A stretch of 64,000 bases of DNA, taken from Azospirillum halopraeferens DSM 3675. Lineage in GTDB: Bacteria; Pseudomonadota; Alphaproteobacteria; Azospirillales; Azospirillaceae. Where the stretch lies: assembly GCF_000429625.1 (NCBI RefSeq), contig NZ_AUCF01000001.1, positions 310,001 to 374,000 of the forward strand, read 5' to 3'. Position numbers and translations under genes: made by a program. This document shows positions 25,501 to 34,971 of this stretch, piece by piece. Each line of letters starts with the position of its first letter. Positions within the stretch are counted from its first letter, which is position 1. The notes below the pieces were generated by a model. The model saw only the letters and a list, made by a program, of their open reading frames with translations. It was not told the origin of the DNA and searched no databases.

Positions 25501-26312
25501 GCGCTCCTCCTCAGGAAGCGCCCGAACAGCCCCTTCTTCTCGGGCTTGACGAAGCGGTGCTCCACATCCTCGCCGAGGAAGCGGGACACGGCGTCCATGT
25601 AGGCCAGACCGGCGTTGGACTTCTCGTCGAGGATGACGGGCATGCCGATGTTGGACGCCCGCAGGACCGCCTGGCTTTCCGGCACCACCCCCAGCAGGGG
25701 GATGGCCAGGATCTCAAGCACGTCGTCCACCTTCAGCATCTCACCCCGCTCCACCCGTTCCGGGTCGTAGCGGGTGAGGAGAAGCCGCTGGGTGACCGGT
25801 TCCAACCCCTGTTCGGCCCGCCGGGACTTGGCGTTGAGGACGCCCAGGATGCGGTCGCTGTCGCGTACCGACGACACCTCGGGGTTGGTGACGATCACCG
25901 CGTGGTCGGCGAAGTACAGCGCCATCAGCGCGCCCCGCTCGATGCCGGCGGGGCTGTCGCAGACGATGTAGTCGAAGTCCTTCTCCAGGTCGGCGAGGAT
26001 TCGCTCCACGCCGTCCTTGGTCAGGGCGTCCTTGTCGCGGGTCTGCGAGGTGGGAAGGATGAACAGGTTGTCCACCCTCTTGTCCTTGATCAACGCCTGG
26101 TGAAGCTTGGCTTCACCATTGATGACGTTGATGAAGTCGAACACCACCCGGCGTTCACAGCCCATCACGAGGTCGAGGTTGCGCAGGCCGACGTCGAAGT
26201 CGATGACGACCGTCTTGAACCCGCGCAAGGCCAGACCGGTGGCGAAGGCGGCGCTGGAGGTGGTCTTGCCCACGCCGCCCTTGCCCGATGTCATGACGAT
26301 GATCTTGCCCAA
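25497..26312 (-). CDS. minD: septum site-determining ATPase MinD
   Basis: 271 residues, close to E. coli (270). The deviant Walker A is SGKGGVGKTTSSAA; also DFDVGLRNLDLVMGCERRVV, CDSPAGIERGALMAL and a C-terminal amphipathic membrane helix (KKGLFGRFLRR). The TTG at 26312 (MGKIIVMTSGKGG) is preferred over the GTG at 26333 because AGGAGAGG lies just upstream of TTG and the result aligns with E. coli MinD. It recruits MinC to the membrane. Confidence 0.94.
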   Translation of the reverse strand: MGKIIVMTSGKGGVGKTTSSAAFATGLALRGFKTVVIDFDVGLRNLDLVMGCERRVVFDFINVINGEAKLHQALIKDKRVDNLFILPTSQTRDKDALTKDGVERILADLEKDFDYIVCDSPAGIERGALMALYFADHAVIVTNPEVSSVRDSDRILGVLNAKSRRAEQGLEPVTQRLLLTRYDPERVERGEMLKVDDVLEILAIPLLGVVPESQAVLRASNIGMPVILDEKSNAGLAYMDAVSRFLGEDVEHRFVKPEKKGLFGRFLRRSA

Positions 26313-26375
26313 CGAGCCTCTCCTACCGTTCACGAGTTGGCGTTACCGATGGTTGCCGTTACGGCCCGTACGCTG

Positions 26376-27113
26376 TTACAGGGGTGCCACGTGCAGGAAG
26401 CCGTCGCTGAGGCGGATCTGCACGGGCTTCTTCAGAAAGGCGGCGTCGATGTCCTCGCTCACACGGTACAGCCCGGCGATGGACACCACCTCCGCCTCAA
26501 GGCTCTGGCAGAAGATGCGGGCGGCGTTGTCGCCGGAGATACCGGCCAGTGCCCGGCCGCGCAACGCCCCATACACGTGGATGTTGCCGTCCGCGAGCAC
26601 TTCGGCGCCGTGGGACACCGAGGCGGTGATGATCAGGTCCGCCTTCTCGGCGTAGATCTGCTGGCCGGAGCGGACCGGTTCGGTCACCACCAGGGCCGGC
26701 CGGTGCACCTCCACCACCACGGGCTGGGCCACGGCACCGGACGCCGCCGCCTGCGGGCGCGCCGCCTCGATGCGGGCGGGCCGGCCGGAGGGCATCGGCA
26801 CCAGACCGCCCGCCAGTGCCGCGTCCTGGACGGCGCGCGGACCGCCGACGAAGCCGATCGGCAACAGATGCTGTTCGCGCACCCTGGCGATGAATCCGGC
26901 GAGGTCGAACTCCGCCCCTTCCGGCAGATCGTCGAAATCCAGCACCACCGGCGCATGCCGGAAGAAGTTGGGAGCCTGGCGCACCTTGCTGCCGAGCAGC
27001 GAGAAGAAATTGGGAGACGCGGGATCCCCGACCTTCAGCACCATCATGGTGAAGGAGTTTCCGCGCAACTGGAACGGTGCGTCCCGTTCCGCAACCTGAC
27101 CGGCGCTGCTCAC
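26376..27113 (-). CDS. minC: septum site-determining protein MinC
   Basis: 245 residues. The N-terminal MinC_N domain ([15 protein letters not shown]) and C-terminal right-handed beta-helix ([57 protein letters not shown]) are complete. It inhibits FtsZ assembly away from midcell. Two GTG codons are possible; 27113 has AGGAAGG five bases upstream and is chosen over 27119. A TTGAAC-N18-TAGAAC promoter-like pair lies about 100 bases upstream. Confidence 0.92.
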   Translation of the reverse strand: MSSAGQVAERDAPFQLRGNSFTMMVLKVGDPASPNFFSLLGSKVRQAPNFFRHAPVVLDFDDLPEGAEFDLAGFIARVREQHLLPIGFVGGPRAVQDAALAGGLVPMPSGRPARIEAARPQAAASGAVAQPVVVEVHRPALVVTEPVRSGQQIYAEKADLIITASVSHGAEVLADGNIHVYGALRGRALAGISGDNAARIFCQSLEAEVVSIAGLYRVSEDIDAAFLKKPVQIRLSDGFLHVAPL

Positions 27114-27254
27114 CGCCACCTTCCTGACTTGTCCTGCCGTTCCATCCGCTCAAAGGTCCTGCTGAAAGACGCGCGGCAATCCATCAGGCGTTCTAGCGGC
27201 CCACCGGTGGTCGGTTCAAGTGTCCGCGTGCGCCGTCAGGTGACAACCGTAAGT

Positions 27255-27273
27255 CCGCGGCCTTTGGCCGCGG
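27255..27273. repeat. perfect palindrome upstream of min operon
   Basis: CCGCGGCC-TTT-GGCCGCGG, about 140 bases before minC. No T-tract follows. Possible protein-binding site or hairpin of unknown role. Confidence 0.5.
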
Positions 27274-27559
27274 CACGCCCGATGCCGCTCCGCGAACGGA
27301 ACGGCAGCCACGCCGTGCGACCGGACAGTAACGGAACTCCCCGGACGGGGCAAAGGGTTTCAAGGTGTCGCCGGAGGATGGTCATGCTCTCCATGCGTGT
27401 CGGACGCCGGCATTCCGTTCATCTCAGCGGGTAAATGCCGGCGGCGAACCACCCCTGGCGCGATCCCGGACCCATGCCCCCCGGGCGGGCGACCTCTACC
27501 CCTTGCGTCGTGAGCCGGGTGCTCCTCTGGCTAATCCACAACATCTTGTATGAAACTTT

Positions 27560-27836
27560 TGTGCTCCGCGCAATTTCCGCTGACGGCCGGTGTTGAACCC
27601 CGTACAGTTGCCTATGCGAGGCACAACACGGGCGTGACCGGCGCCCGGACCAGCAGGAGTCGGGCTTGCACGCACCGTTGCATACCGAACCCCCGTCCAC
27701 CGTCCCATGGCCGTTCCCTTGCGCGGGCGGCGGGCCGGCGGTCAGATGCCTCGCATCGGCACCGCGGCGCCGCGCACAGAACCGTTCCGCACGGAACGAC
27801 GCATGCGACCTCCCCTTTGCGGGAGGTTTTTTTGTG
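27560..27836 (+). ncRNA. candidate structured small RNA or leader ending in a terminator
   Basis: The boundaries are estimated from a TATGAA -10-like element at 27549 and the terminator at 27808-27834. A nested hairpin is visible: CCCGT (27599-27603) pairs with ACGGG (27628-27632), and inside it GTTG/CAAC and CCT/AGG. Further stems are GCCCG/CGGGC near 27645-27668 and GTTCCG-CA-CGGAAC just before the terminator. I could not match it to 6S, RNase P, tmRNA or SRP RNA. It could be a free small RNA, or an attenuated leader of phoH 40 bases downstream. Confidence 0.35.
27808..27834 (+). terminator. intrinsic terminator before phoH
   Basis: ACCTCCC-CTTTGC-GGGAGGT followed by a run of seven T's. 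A strong Rho-independent terminator, oddly only about 43 bases before the phoH start codon and with no upstream protein gene on this strand. Confidence 0.85.
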
Positions 27837-27876
27837 CCCGCACCGCAGCCAGTCCCCGTGACGTGAGGAGAGCGAC

Positions 27877-28617
27877 ATGGCCAAACGCCAGATCAAGGGC
27901 AGCACCGCGAGCACGGTTACGGAAGCCAAGATCCAGCCGTTGTTCCCCGGCTCCGCCTGGGATCCGCTGATGGCGGACCGCCACCGCGATCAGAGCTATG
28001 TGCGGCGGGTCAAGCCGCAGAGCGTCAATCAGACGCGGCTGCTGGAGGCGATCCGGACGCATCACCTGGTGGTGGCCCTGGGGCCCGCGGGCACCGGCAA
28101 GACCTTTCTTGCCATCTCGTCCGCCGTCGAGGCGCTGGAGGAAGGCAAGGTCGACCGCATCGTCCTGTCGCGACCGGCGGTGGAGGCCGGTGAGAGCCTT
28201 GGCTACCTGCCCGGCGACCTCAACGAGAAGATGGCGCCCTTCCTGCGTCCGCTCTACGACGCCCTGTCGGACCGTCTGGGCGGCAAGCGGCTGCGCCAGT
28301 ACATGGCGGACGGCACCATCGAGATCGCCCCGGTCGGGTTCATGCGCGGTCGCACCCTCAACAACGCGTTCGTGGTGATCGACGAGGCGCAGAACTGCAC
28401 CTACGCCCAGATCAAGATGCTGCTGACCCGCCTGGGCTGGCATTCCACCATGGTGCTGACGGGCGATCCGGACCAGACGGACCTGCTCGACAACCTCTCC
28501 GGCCTTGCCGACATCGCCCGCCGCCTGGAAGCGGTGGAGGGAATCGCGGTCGTCCGGCTGGAGGACACCGACATCGTGCGTCACCCGCTGGTGGCCAGCA
28601 TGCTGACGGTGCTGTAG
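27877..28617 (+). CDS. PhoH-family ATPase (short form)
   Basis: 246 residues. The P-loop is ALGPAGTGKTFLAISSAVEAL and Walker B is FVVIDEAQNCT, with LTGDPDQTDL following. This is the single-domain PhoH-like group, without the PIN or KH domains seen in longer forms. The biological role is unclear; relatives are linked to RNA metabolism and phosphate stress. GAGGAGA precedes the ATG. It is not linked to ybeY or miaB as the other alphaproteobacterial PhoH usually is, so this is likely a second paralogue. Confidence 0.87.
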   Translation: MAKRQIKGSTASTVTEAKIQPLFPGSAWDPLMADRHRDQSYVRRVKPQSVNQTRLLEAIRTHHLVVALGPAGTGKTFLAISSAVEALEEGKVDRIVLSRPAVEAGESLGYLPGDLNEKMAPFLRPLYDALSDRLGGKRLRQYMADGTIEIAPVGFMRGRTLNNAFVVIDEAQNCTYAQIKMLLTRLGWHSTMVLTGDPDQTDLLDNLSGLADIARRLEAVEGIAVVRLEDTDIVRHPLVASMLTVL

Positions 28618-28652
28618 CCCGGCGGGCGGGTGCAAACGTCGCACGGCTTGCC

Positions 28653-28691
28653 CGGAGTTCCATGGATAGGATCCCGATGCATGGAACTCCG
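28653..28691. terminator. 12-bp inverted repeat between convergent phoH and cytochrome c genes
   Basis: CGGAGTTCCATG (28653-28664) and CATGGAACTCCG (28680-28691) are exact inverse complements across 15 bases. There is no T-run; position suggests a bidirectional transcript end. Confidence 0.55.
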
Positions 28692-28708
28692 CGCGCCGCC
28701 GGTCGGCG

Positions 28709-29029
28709 TCAGCGGGGCAGGGTGCCCAGGTAGGCGATGACATCCTCGATCTCGGCGCGCGACAGGTGCAGGTCGGGCATGCGGGGGTGACTCCGGCTCA
28801 GCCAGGCCCGCATCCAGCCGGGGTCATCGCCGTGGCGCCGGGCCAGAGTCGCGAAGGCGGGGGCGGCATCCGTTCCGGTATCGCCGGACCCGACCACATG
28901 GCAGGCGGTGCACCAGCGCTGGGCGAGGGCCTGCCCGGTGTCGGGGTCGCCGGTGCGGGTACCGGCGGCACCGGCGGCAGCCATCGTTGCGGCCACCGCC
29001 ATAACGGGGGCGATGAGGGAGATGCGCAT
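28709..29029 (-). CDS. small periplasmic c-type cytochrome
   Basis: 106 residues. A signal peptide (residues 1-24) is followed by a single haem site CTACH within AQRWCTACHVVGSG. The distal methionine is probably in SHPRMPDLHLS, then EIEDVIAYLGTL, the usual final helix of class I cytochromes c. Exported and haem-loaded in the periplasm as an electron carrier; partners are unknown. The start has AAGGAGGAGG upstream. Divergent from the chemosensory operon. Confidence 0.9.
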   Translation of the reverse strand: MRISLIAPVMAVAATMAAAGAAGTRTGDPDTGQALAQRWCTACHVVGSGDTGTDAAPAFATLARRHGDDPGWMRAWLSRSHPRMPDLHLSRAEIEDVIAYLGTLPR

Positions 29030-29222
29030 GGCCTCCTCCTTATACAGTCCGATACCCTGTCGAACAGGGGTATGCCGACGTTCATTCCGGCCGACCCCGG
29101 GCCGGAGGAGCGGCCGTGTGTTCGGCGGTTCGGCCATCAGACGTAGGTCTGTCTTGCGACAATGGCATGGGCTATAGTTAGGTACCGCCGTTCCTTCCGC
29201 CCCGCACTTCGGAGCGCCTTCC

Positions 29223-29594
29223 GTGAGCAAGACCGTCATCGTCGTCGACGACAGCAAACTATCGCGAATGCATCTGCGTGGAATCGTCTTGCGGCACAAG
29301 CCGGACTGGACGGTCATGGAAGCCGGTGACAGCGACGGGCTGTTTGCGGAACTTGACAAAAGTGATATAGATATCGCCATAATTGACTACAACATGCCCG
29401 GGCGCAACGGGCTGGAGGCGGCGGCCGCATTGCGACGGGAACGGCCGCAGGTGCACATCGCCATCATCACCGCCAACGCCCAGGACTCCATCGTCGCCGG
29501 CATCCGCGACCTGAACGCGGCCTTCCTGCCCAAGCCGGTGGACGAGGAGCAGGTGGCGCGCTTCCTGTCCTCCACCCTGCTGCCCCGCCGGTAG
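29223..29594 (+). CDS. single-domain response regulator (CheY-like)
   Basis: 123 residues. A receiver fold with acidic pair Asp9-Asp10 (VVDDSKLSR), phospho-acceptor Asp55 (IIDYNMPGRNG), Thr in AIITANA and Lys in FLPKPVDEE. No output domain. First gene of the chemosensory operon, 11 bases before cheC; it is a likely CheA target and CheC substrate. A TATAGT -10-like hexamer lies at 29173. Confidence 0.9.
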   Translation: MSKTVIVVDDSKLSRMHLRGIVLRHKPDWTVMEAGDSDGLFAELDKSDIDIAIIDYNMPGRNGLEAAAALRRERPQVHIAIITANAQDSIVAGIRDLNAAFLPKPVDEEQVARFLSSTLLPRR

Positions 29595-29604
29595 GTCGCC
29601 AGCC

Positions 29605-30237
29605 TTGACACCACTCAGCGACATCGAACGCGACGCCCTGACGGAGCTTGCCAACATCGGCGTGTCGCGGGCGTCGGTGGCGCTCAGTCGTATGATCGGC
29701 GACGACGTGTCCATGTCGGTTCCCGCGGTGGACATCGTTCCTCGCGATGACGCTGCCCGGCTGCTGTCGTCCGAACTGGCCGAGCGGCTGGTGGCGGTGG
29801 CCGAGCGTTTCGACGGCGCCCTGTCCGGTTCGGCGCTGCTGGTGTTTCCCGAAAGGAACAGCCTGGAACTGGTGCGCGCGGCCCTGCCCGACGGGATCGA
29901 CCTCGATCACGTGTTCGAGCTGGAGCAGGAAGCACTCTGCGAGATCGGCAACATCGTCCTGAACAACTGCCTGTCGGTGATCGCCAACCTTCTCGGCATC
30001 CGCCTGGAAACGGCGCTGCCTCGGGTGATCTACGGCAACGCCGGTGAGATCTTCACCCGTTGCGGGGTCAGCAACGATCCCAACGCCGTGGCCGTCGTCT
30101 TCTACATCCGCTTCCACCTGCGGACCGCCAACCTGGTCGGGCAGATCGTCATCGCGCTCGACGTCGCCTCGGCCGACGAACTGCGTGCCCGCACAGCCGG
30201 CTATGTCGCCCGGATCACCGGCGCAGGCGCTCCGTGA
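29605..30237 (+). CDS. CheC-like phosphatase
   Basis: 210 residues. It has two active-site-type motifs, [19 protein letters not shown] near residue 13 and [19 protein letters not shown] near 112, the double E-x-x-N arrangement of CheC. It should dephosphorylate a CheY-type receiver; the adjacent receiver is the natural partner. No cheD is seen. The start is TTG at 29605; no ATG is available before the conserved region. CheC is uncommon in alphaproteobacterial che operons. Confidence 0.86.
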   Translation: MTPLSDIERDALTELANIGVSRASVALSRMIGDDVSMSVPAVDIVPRDDAARLLSSELAERLVAVAERFDGALSGSALLVFPERNSLELVRAALPDGIDLDHVFELEQEALCEIGNIVLNNCLSVIANLLGIRLETALPRVIYGNAGEIFTRCGVSNDPNAVAVVFYIRFHLRTANLVGQIVIALDVASADELRARTAGYVARITGAGAP

Positions 30238-30313
30238 CGACCGGTGCCGAACTGTCCGCGCCGTTCACCTGTTCGCGTGCGCGCATCCTGCGCTTCGCCG
30301 CCGATACCGTCTG

Positions 30314-32269
30314 ATGGATGATCGTTACATGGCCCTCGTGAAGAAAAACCAGATCCCGCGGTCCACAGAAATGAAGAAGACCGCCGCCGCCCCGGCGCCC
30401 GAGACGACCATCGGAGTTTCCGCGGCCGAAGCGGTCCAGCGCCGCCGGGTGCGCACCAACACCCGACGGCGCAAGGCCGCGGAGGGCATTGCGGCCGCGT
30501 CCGGACAACTTGCGGGCGGCGTTGCCCAGGCGGCGGCCGCTGCCGAGGAGTTGCGCAAGGCCATGGAGCAGATCGCCGCCGGGGCGGAGGAGGCAGCGGC
30601 CGGAACCCAGCAATCCCGGCTCATGGTCGTCCGGGCGTCGGACCTGATACGGCGGGCCCGGACGAACGCGGAGCAGACCACCGCCAGGATCGACGCCCTG
30701 GACACGCTGGTGAAAACCATCGGCACGCAGATCCTGTCGACCGTCGGCGCGATCGTGCGCGCCGCCGAGCGGCAGGAGGGGGCGGTCACGCGCGTGCGCG
30801 AACTGGAACGCCAGGCCGGCGAGATCGGAGAGATCGTCCGCGGCGTCGCCCGCATCGCCGATCAGACCAATCTGCTGGCGCTCAACGCCGCCATCGAGGC
30901 GGCACGGGCCGGCGACGCCGGCCTCGGCTTCGCGGTGGTCGCCGACGAGGTGCAGAGCCTGGCCGAGCGCTCCGCCCTGTGCACCCGCGACATCGAGGCG
31001 TTCGTTGCCGAGGTGCAGCAGGTGGTGGGCAGCATCGCCTCGGGCATCGTGGAGTCCGCACGCCTCGCTCGCGCCGAGGCGGAGCGGGGCCGCGACGTCG
31101 CGGGCCAACTCGACGGCGTGCGCAGCGAAATGGCGGCGGTCGCGGCCGGGAGCCTGGAGACGATCCGCTCGGCGGCCGAGGCCGATGCGGCCGGACACGA
31201 AGCTCTGAAAGGTGCGGAGGACATCGCCGTCGCGGCCGAGGAGCAGTCCTCGGCCGCCGAGGAAGCGCTGAAGACCGTAGGGCAGCAGGCCGACGCGCTG
31301 ACCCAGAGCGAACGGGCCGCCGCCCAGCTTTCCGACATTGCCGATGACCTGAACGGCGCTGTCGACGTCCGGCGCAGCGCCGAAGAGGTGGCGTCGGCCG
31401 CCGAGGAACTGTCGGCGGCCATCGAGGAAATCAACCAGGCGGCGGCGCAGATCACCATCGCGATCAATCAGATCGCCCGCGCCGCCGAGGCGCAGAGCGC
31501 GGCGACCGGGCAGGCGTCCACCGCCGTTGCGCAGATCGAGGCGGCGTCCCGGCTCAGCGTGAAGCGGGCCGGCGAGGCGCTGGAGCGCAGCCGCATTATG
31601 GAAGAGCGGCTGACAGAGATGCGCAACGGCATCGGAAACCTGGCCTCCGGCGTCACCGGCGCCGTCGAGGCGGGCCGGCGCAGCGGCGAGCGCATCAACG
31701 ACCTCACGGCCATCGGCCGGCGCATCGAAAAGACCATCGATGCCATTTCGGTAATCGGCATACAGACCAACATGCTGGCGGTCACCGGTTCGGTCGAGGC
31801 GGCGCGCGCCGGGGAGTTCGGCCGCGGATTCAACGTCGTCGCCAACGACATCCGCGCCCTGGCGCGCGATTCCGCCGAATCGACGGAGCGCGCCAAGGAC
31901 CTCATCCGCTCGATCCAGGAGCAGACCGAGCGCGTGCGCCGCGAGATCGAGGAGATAGCCGTCCCGACGGCGCAGGAGGCCGGTCGAGCCGAAGAGTACG
32001 CCGACGGGCTTCAGACGGCACTCGAAGAACTTCGGACCATCATCGCCGCCAACCGGGAAATCCTCGACGGGGTGGAGGAGATCAACCGGGCGGTGCAGGA
32101 GGCCATGCGCGGCGTCGACCAGACCGCGGCGGCGGCGGCCGAGGCCAACCAGGCCGCGTCGGAAGCGGCGAAGGCGGCGCGCGAGCAGTCCCAGGGCGCG
32201 GAGGAACTGGCCGCCGCCATCGAGGAGATCGCCGCCATGGCCGATGAGCTGCAGAGCGTCGTGGCATGA
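30314..32269 (+). CDS. soluble chemoreceptor with two MCP signalling tips
   Basis: 651 residues with no convincing transmembrane span, so probably cytoplasmic. Two MCP hairpin tips are present: [20 protein letters not shown] from residue 181 (followed by [15 protein letters not shown]) and [20 protein letters not shown] from residue 481 (followed by [15 protein letters not shown]). They are exactly 300 residues apart. The first is near consensus; the second is diverged. The rest is Ala/Glu-rich coiled coil. No C-terminal CheR-binding pentapeptide is seen. The start is uncertain (30314 or 30329). It overlaps the CheW gene by four bases. Confidence 0.85.
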   Translation: MDDRYMALVKKNQIPRSTEMKKTAAAPAPETTIGVSAAEAVQRRRVRTNTRRRKAAEGIAAASGQLAGGVAQAAAAAEELRKAMEQIAAGAEEAAAGTQQSRLMVVRASDLIRRARTNAEQTTARIDALDTLVKTIGTQILSTVGAIVRAAERQEGAVTRVRELERQAGEIGEIVRGVARIADQTNLLALNAAIEAARAGDAGLGFAVVADEVQSLAERSALCTRDIEAFVAEVQQVVGSIASGIVESARLARAEAERGRDVAGQLDGVRSEMAAVAAGSLETIRSAAEADAAGHEALKGAEDIAVAAEEQSSAAEEALKTVGQQADALTQSERAAAQLSDIADDLNGAVDVRRSAEEVASAAEELSAAIEEINQAAAQITIAINQIARAAEAQSAATGQASTAVAQIEAASRLSVKRAGEALERSRIMEERLTEMRNGIGNLASGVTGAVEAGRRSGERINDLTAIGRRIEKTIDAISVIGIQTNMLAVTGSVEAARAGEFGRGFNVVANDIRALARDSAESTERAKDLIRSIQEQTERVRREIEEIAVPTAQEAGRAEEYADGLQTALEELRTIIAANREILDGVEEINRAVQEAMRGVDQTAAAAAEANQAASEAAKAAREQSQGAEELAAAIEEIAAMADELQSVVA

Positions 32270-33801
32270 CGGGCGGGCCGGGCAGCGCGGCGGAGGCACC
32301 GACCGGCGACACCGGCCGCTATCTGGCCTTCCGTGTTGCCGGGGCACGGCTTGCGGTTCCCCTGGCGGCGGCGCAGGAGATCCTGCGCCCGCCCGAGGTG
32401 GTCCGTCTGCCCCTGGCCCCGGCCGGGCTGGAGGGTCTGGCGCGCCGCCATGGCCGGGTGCTGCCGGTGGTGTCGCTCCGCCGTGTCTTCGGGCTTCCGC
32501 CCGGCGAGAGCGGCGACGGCGCCCGCCTGGTGGTGGTCGACCACCGCGGCCAGGCGGTGGGACTTGCCGTCGATTCCGTCGACGGCGTGGACACGGTCGA
32601 GATGGCGACCATGGACCCCGGCGGCGCCGATGAGGCGGCCCGGGATGCCGGCATCGACGCCGCACTGGTGGCCGGTGCGTTGCGCGGCGCCGGCGGCGGG
32701 GTTTCCGCCCTCATCCTGGATACGATGCCGCTGATCGACCGCCAGTTCGTCGCCCCCGACGGGCGCGCCGTTCTGCGCACGCCGGAGGCCGGTGCCGCCG
32801 CACCGGATCGCACGACTGTGGCGTCCGGGACCACCCGGAATGAGGCTGTGCTCGTCGGGTTTGCCGTGGGCGGGCAGGAGTTCGCCCTGCCGGTGGCGGA
32901 GGTGGAGCGGATCGTGCCGCTGGCCGAAACCGTCGCCCGCATGCCCGGCGCGCGGGCGCACCTGCTGGGCGTGGTGGCGGTCGGCGACGATCTGCTGCCG
33001 CTGATCGGGCTGCGCGCCCTGTTCGGCCTGGATGGCGAGCCGCCGTCCGCCGCACCGCCCCGGGTGGTCATCGCCGCCCCCGCGCAGGACCGGCGGGTCG
33101 GGTTGGTCGTCGATGCGGTCCGCGAGATCCTGCGACCGGAACCTGCGGCCGTCGGCCCCGTCCCGGCGATCCTGGCCCGCGAGCCGGAGTTCGCCGATCT
33201 GGACGGCATCATCCGGCTGGAAGGCGGACGGCGACTGGTGTCGCTGCTGTCCGCCCGCCGCATGGTGCAGCACGCCGCCGCCCTGGCCGACGTCGACGAT
33301 GGCAGCAACCGGGAGGAGGGGGCGGGAATGGCGCAGGCGGGGCCGGAGCGCGGCGAAGCGCATGTGGTGTTCCGCCTTGGCAGCGGCGAATACGGGCTTC
33401 CCGTCGCTGCCGTGCGCGAGGTGCTGCCCCATCCCGACGCCCTGGCGCCGCTGCCCAGAGCACCGGCCTTCGTCAGCGGACTCGCCAACCTGCGCGGCAG
33501 CGCCCTGCCGGTGCTCGACCCGGCTGTCATCCTCAAGCTGCCGGAGGGTGCGGGTGCGCGCACGCGCATCCTGGTGGCGGGGCTGCACGGCACGCTCATC
33601 GGCCTGGCGGTGGACGGGGTCGCCGGTGTGGTGCGCATCCCCGATGATGCGATCGAACCGGCGCCGGCCGTGTCGGAGGCCCAGCGCCACCTGATCCGCG
33701 GCATCGGCTCGCCGGGTCACGGCAAACGGATGATTCTACTTTTGCGGATTGACGCCCTGCTCGACATGGACCAACTTTCGACTGTAGTCGAAACGATCTG
33801 A
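32266..33801 (+). CDS. triple-domain CheW coupling protein
   Basis: 511 residues with three CheW-type beta-barrels in tandem: about 17-150 ([20 protein letters not shown]), 195-345 ([20 protein letters not shown]) and 365-505 ([20 protein letters not shown]). Only the third has the canonical [14 protein letters not shown] loop for CheA/receptor contact; the first two are diverged there. It links receptors to CheA. Single-domain CheW is the rule. It overlaps the receptor gene by four bases, so the stoichiometry is coupled. Confidence 0.87.
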   Translation: MTGGPGSAAEAPTGDTGRYLAFRVAGARLAVPLAAAQEILRPPEVVRLPLAPAGLEGLARRHGRVLPVVSLRRVFGLPPGESGDGARLVVVDHRGQAVGLAVDSVDGVDTVEMATMDPGGADEAARDAGIDAALVAGALRGAGGGVSALILDTMPLIDRQFVAPDGRAVLRTPEAGAAAPDRTTVASGTTRNEAVLVGFAVGGQEFALPVAEVERIVPLAETVARMPGARAHLLGVVAVGDDLLPLIGLRALFGLDGEPPSAAPPRVVIAAPAQDRRVGLVVDAVREILRPEPAAVGPVPAILAREPEFADLDGIIRLEGGRRLVSLLSARRMVQHAAALADVDDGSNREEGAGMAQAGPERGEAHVVFRLGSGEYGLPVAAVREVLPHPDALAPLPRAPAFVSGLANLRGSALPVLDPAVILKLPEGAGARTRILVAGLHGTLIGLAVDGVAGVVRIPDDAIEPAPAVSEAQRHLIRGIGSPGHGKRMILLLRIDALLDMDQLSTVVETI

Positions 33802-33822
33802 GCACGGCTTGAAGGTAACTCC

Positions 33823-34956
33823 ATGAAGGTGCTGATCGTCGACGATTCGGCGCTGGCCCGCCGGCTGCTCGTCGAGATTCTCTCGGCTGAGGGCGACATG
33901 GAGGTCGCAGCCGCCCGCAGCGGAACCGAGGCTCTGGCGGAGATTGTCCGCTTCGATCCGGATGTGGTGACCCTGGACGTCACCATGCCGGGGATGGATG
34001 GGCTTGCCTGCCTGCGCCGGATCATGGTGGAGCATCCCAAACCGGTGCTCATGATCTCCGGGCTGACGGCGGAAGGCGCCGAAACCACGGTCGAGGCGCT
34101 CCGGCTGGGCGCGGTCGACGTGGTGCAGAAGCCCGGCGGCAGCGGCCTCGGCTTGCCGACGGTGCGAAGCGAGATCGTGGCCAAGGTGCGCGCCGCCGCC
34201 GGCGCCCGGCTGCGGCGGTCCCGCAATCTGCGCGAACGGTTGCGCCTCACCCGCGAGCGGATCATCGGCGACCGGCCGGCCCCGGTGGCGCCGGCGGAAC
34301 CGCGCCGGCAGGGTGACATCCCCAGGGCAGACACCGCCGTACCGGAGGGCGAAGCGCCGGCCGCGGATGTGCCGGGGGTCGTGCTGGTCGGCGTTTCGAC
34401 CGGCGGGCCCGGTGCCCTGGAAGAGATCCTGCCCCTGCTCCCGGCCGGCTTTCCCTGGCCGGTGGTGGTGGCGCAGCACATGCCGCAGAACTTCACGGCG
34501 ACGCTGGCCCGGCGCCTCGACGACGTGTGCGCGGTTCGGGTGGTCGAAGCGGCCCTGCCCGTCCCCCTGGAACCGGGAATCGTGGTCATCGCCCGCGGCG
34601 GGGCCGATGCGGTGCTGGCGGTGCGCGGCGGCCGCCTGGTGGTGGCGCCGGTCCCCGTCGACACGGCCCGCCCCTGGCACCCCAGCGTCGACCGTCTGGT
34701 GGAGAGTGCGTTGCGCCTGGTCCGGCCGGACCGATTGGTGGGGGTGCAGTTGACCGGCATGGGCAGCGACGGCGCCGCCGCCATGGCGGACCTGCACGCC
34801 CGTGGCGGTCGGACCATCGCGGAATCGGAGGAGAGCGCCGTGGTGTTCGGCATGCCGCACGAGTTGATCCGGCGCGGTGGCGCCGACGCGGTCCTGGCCG
34901 TCGAGGACATCGCCGCACAGTTGACGCGCTGGCTGCCGGCCACCGGCGCCCGTTGA
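33823..34956 (+). CDS. cheB: chemotaxis methylesterase CheB
   Basis: 377 residues. An N-terminal receiver (Asp52 in TLDVTMPGMDG) and a C-terminal methylesterase domain with the Ser in VGVSTGGPGALEEIL, the His in VVAQHMPQNFT and the Asp in LTGMGSDGAAAM, so the catalytic triad is intact. It removes methyl groups from receptor glutamates when phosphorylated by CheA. The linker between domains is somewhat long and Pro-rich. Confidence 0.94.
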   Translation: MKVLIVDDSALARRLLVEILSAEGDMEVAAARSGTEALAEIVRFDPDVVTLDVTMPGMDGLACLRRIMVEHPKPVLMISGLTAEGAETTVEALRLGAVDVVQKPGGSGLGLPTVRSEIVAKVRAAAGARLRRSRNLRERLRLTRERIIGDRPAPVAPAEPRRQGDIPRADTAVPEGEAPAADVPGVVLVGVSTGGPGALEEILPLLPAGFPWPVVVAQHMPQNFTATLARRLDDVCAVRVVEAALPVPLEPGIVVIARGGADAVLAVRGGRLVVAPVPVDTARPWHPSVDRLVESALRLVRPDRLVGVQLTGMGSDGAAAMADLHARGGRTIAESEESAVVFGMPHELIRRGGADAVLAVEDIAAQLTRWLPATGAR

Positions 34957-34971
34957 GGAAAGGGGGAGACC

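Larger units (their letters stand above)
27114..27876. other. 763-bp gene-poor region between minC and phoH
   Basis: No protein-coding gene is supported; short frames lack domains and ribosome-binding sites. It holds the presumed minC promoter, a perfect 8-bp-arm palindrome at 27255-27273, AT-rich sequence with TATGAA at 27549, nested hairpins from 27599, and an intrinsic terminator at 27808-27834. Confidence 0.6.

Noticed and set aside
25557..27434. 625-codon plus-strand frame opposite minD and minC
   Set aside because: Antisense shadow; minCDE on the other strand are unambiguous.
27481..27876. Match of the pre-phoH region to 6S RNA, tmRNA, RNase P RNA or SRP RNA
   Set aside because: None of the conserved sequence blocks I know for these RNAs are visible; left as an unassigned candidate.
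28653..28691. Inverted repeat as possible insertion-sequence ends
   Set aside because: Arms are only 15 bases apart with no transposase or target duplication; a transcript-end hairpin is simpler.
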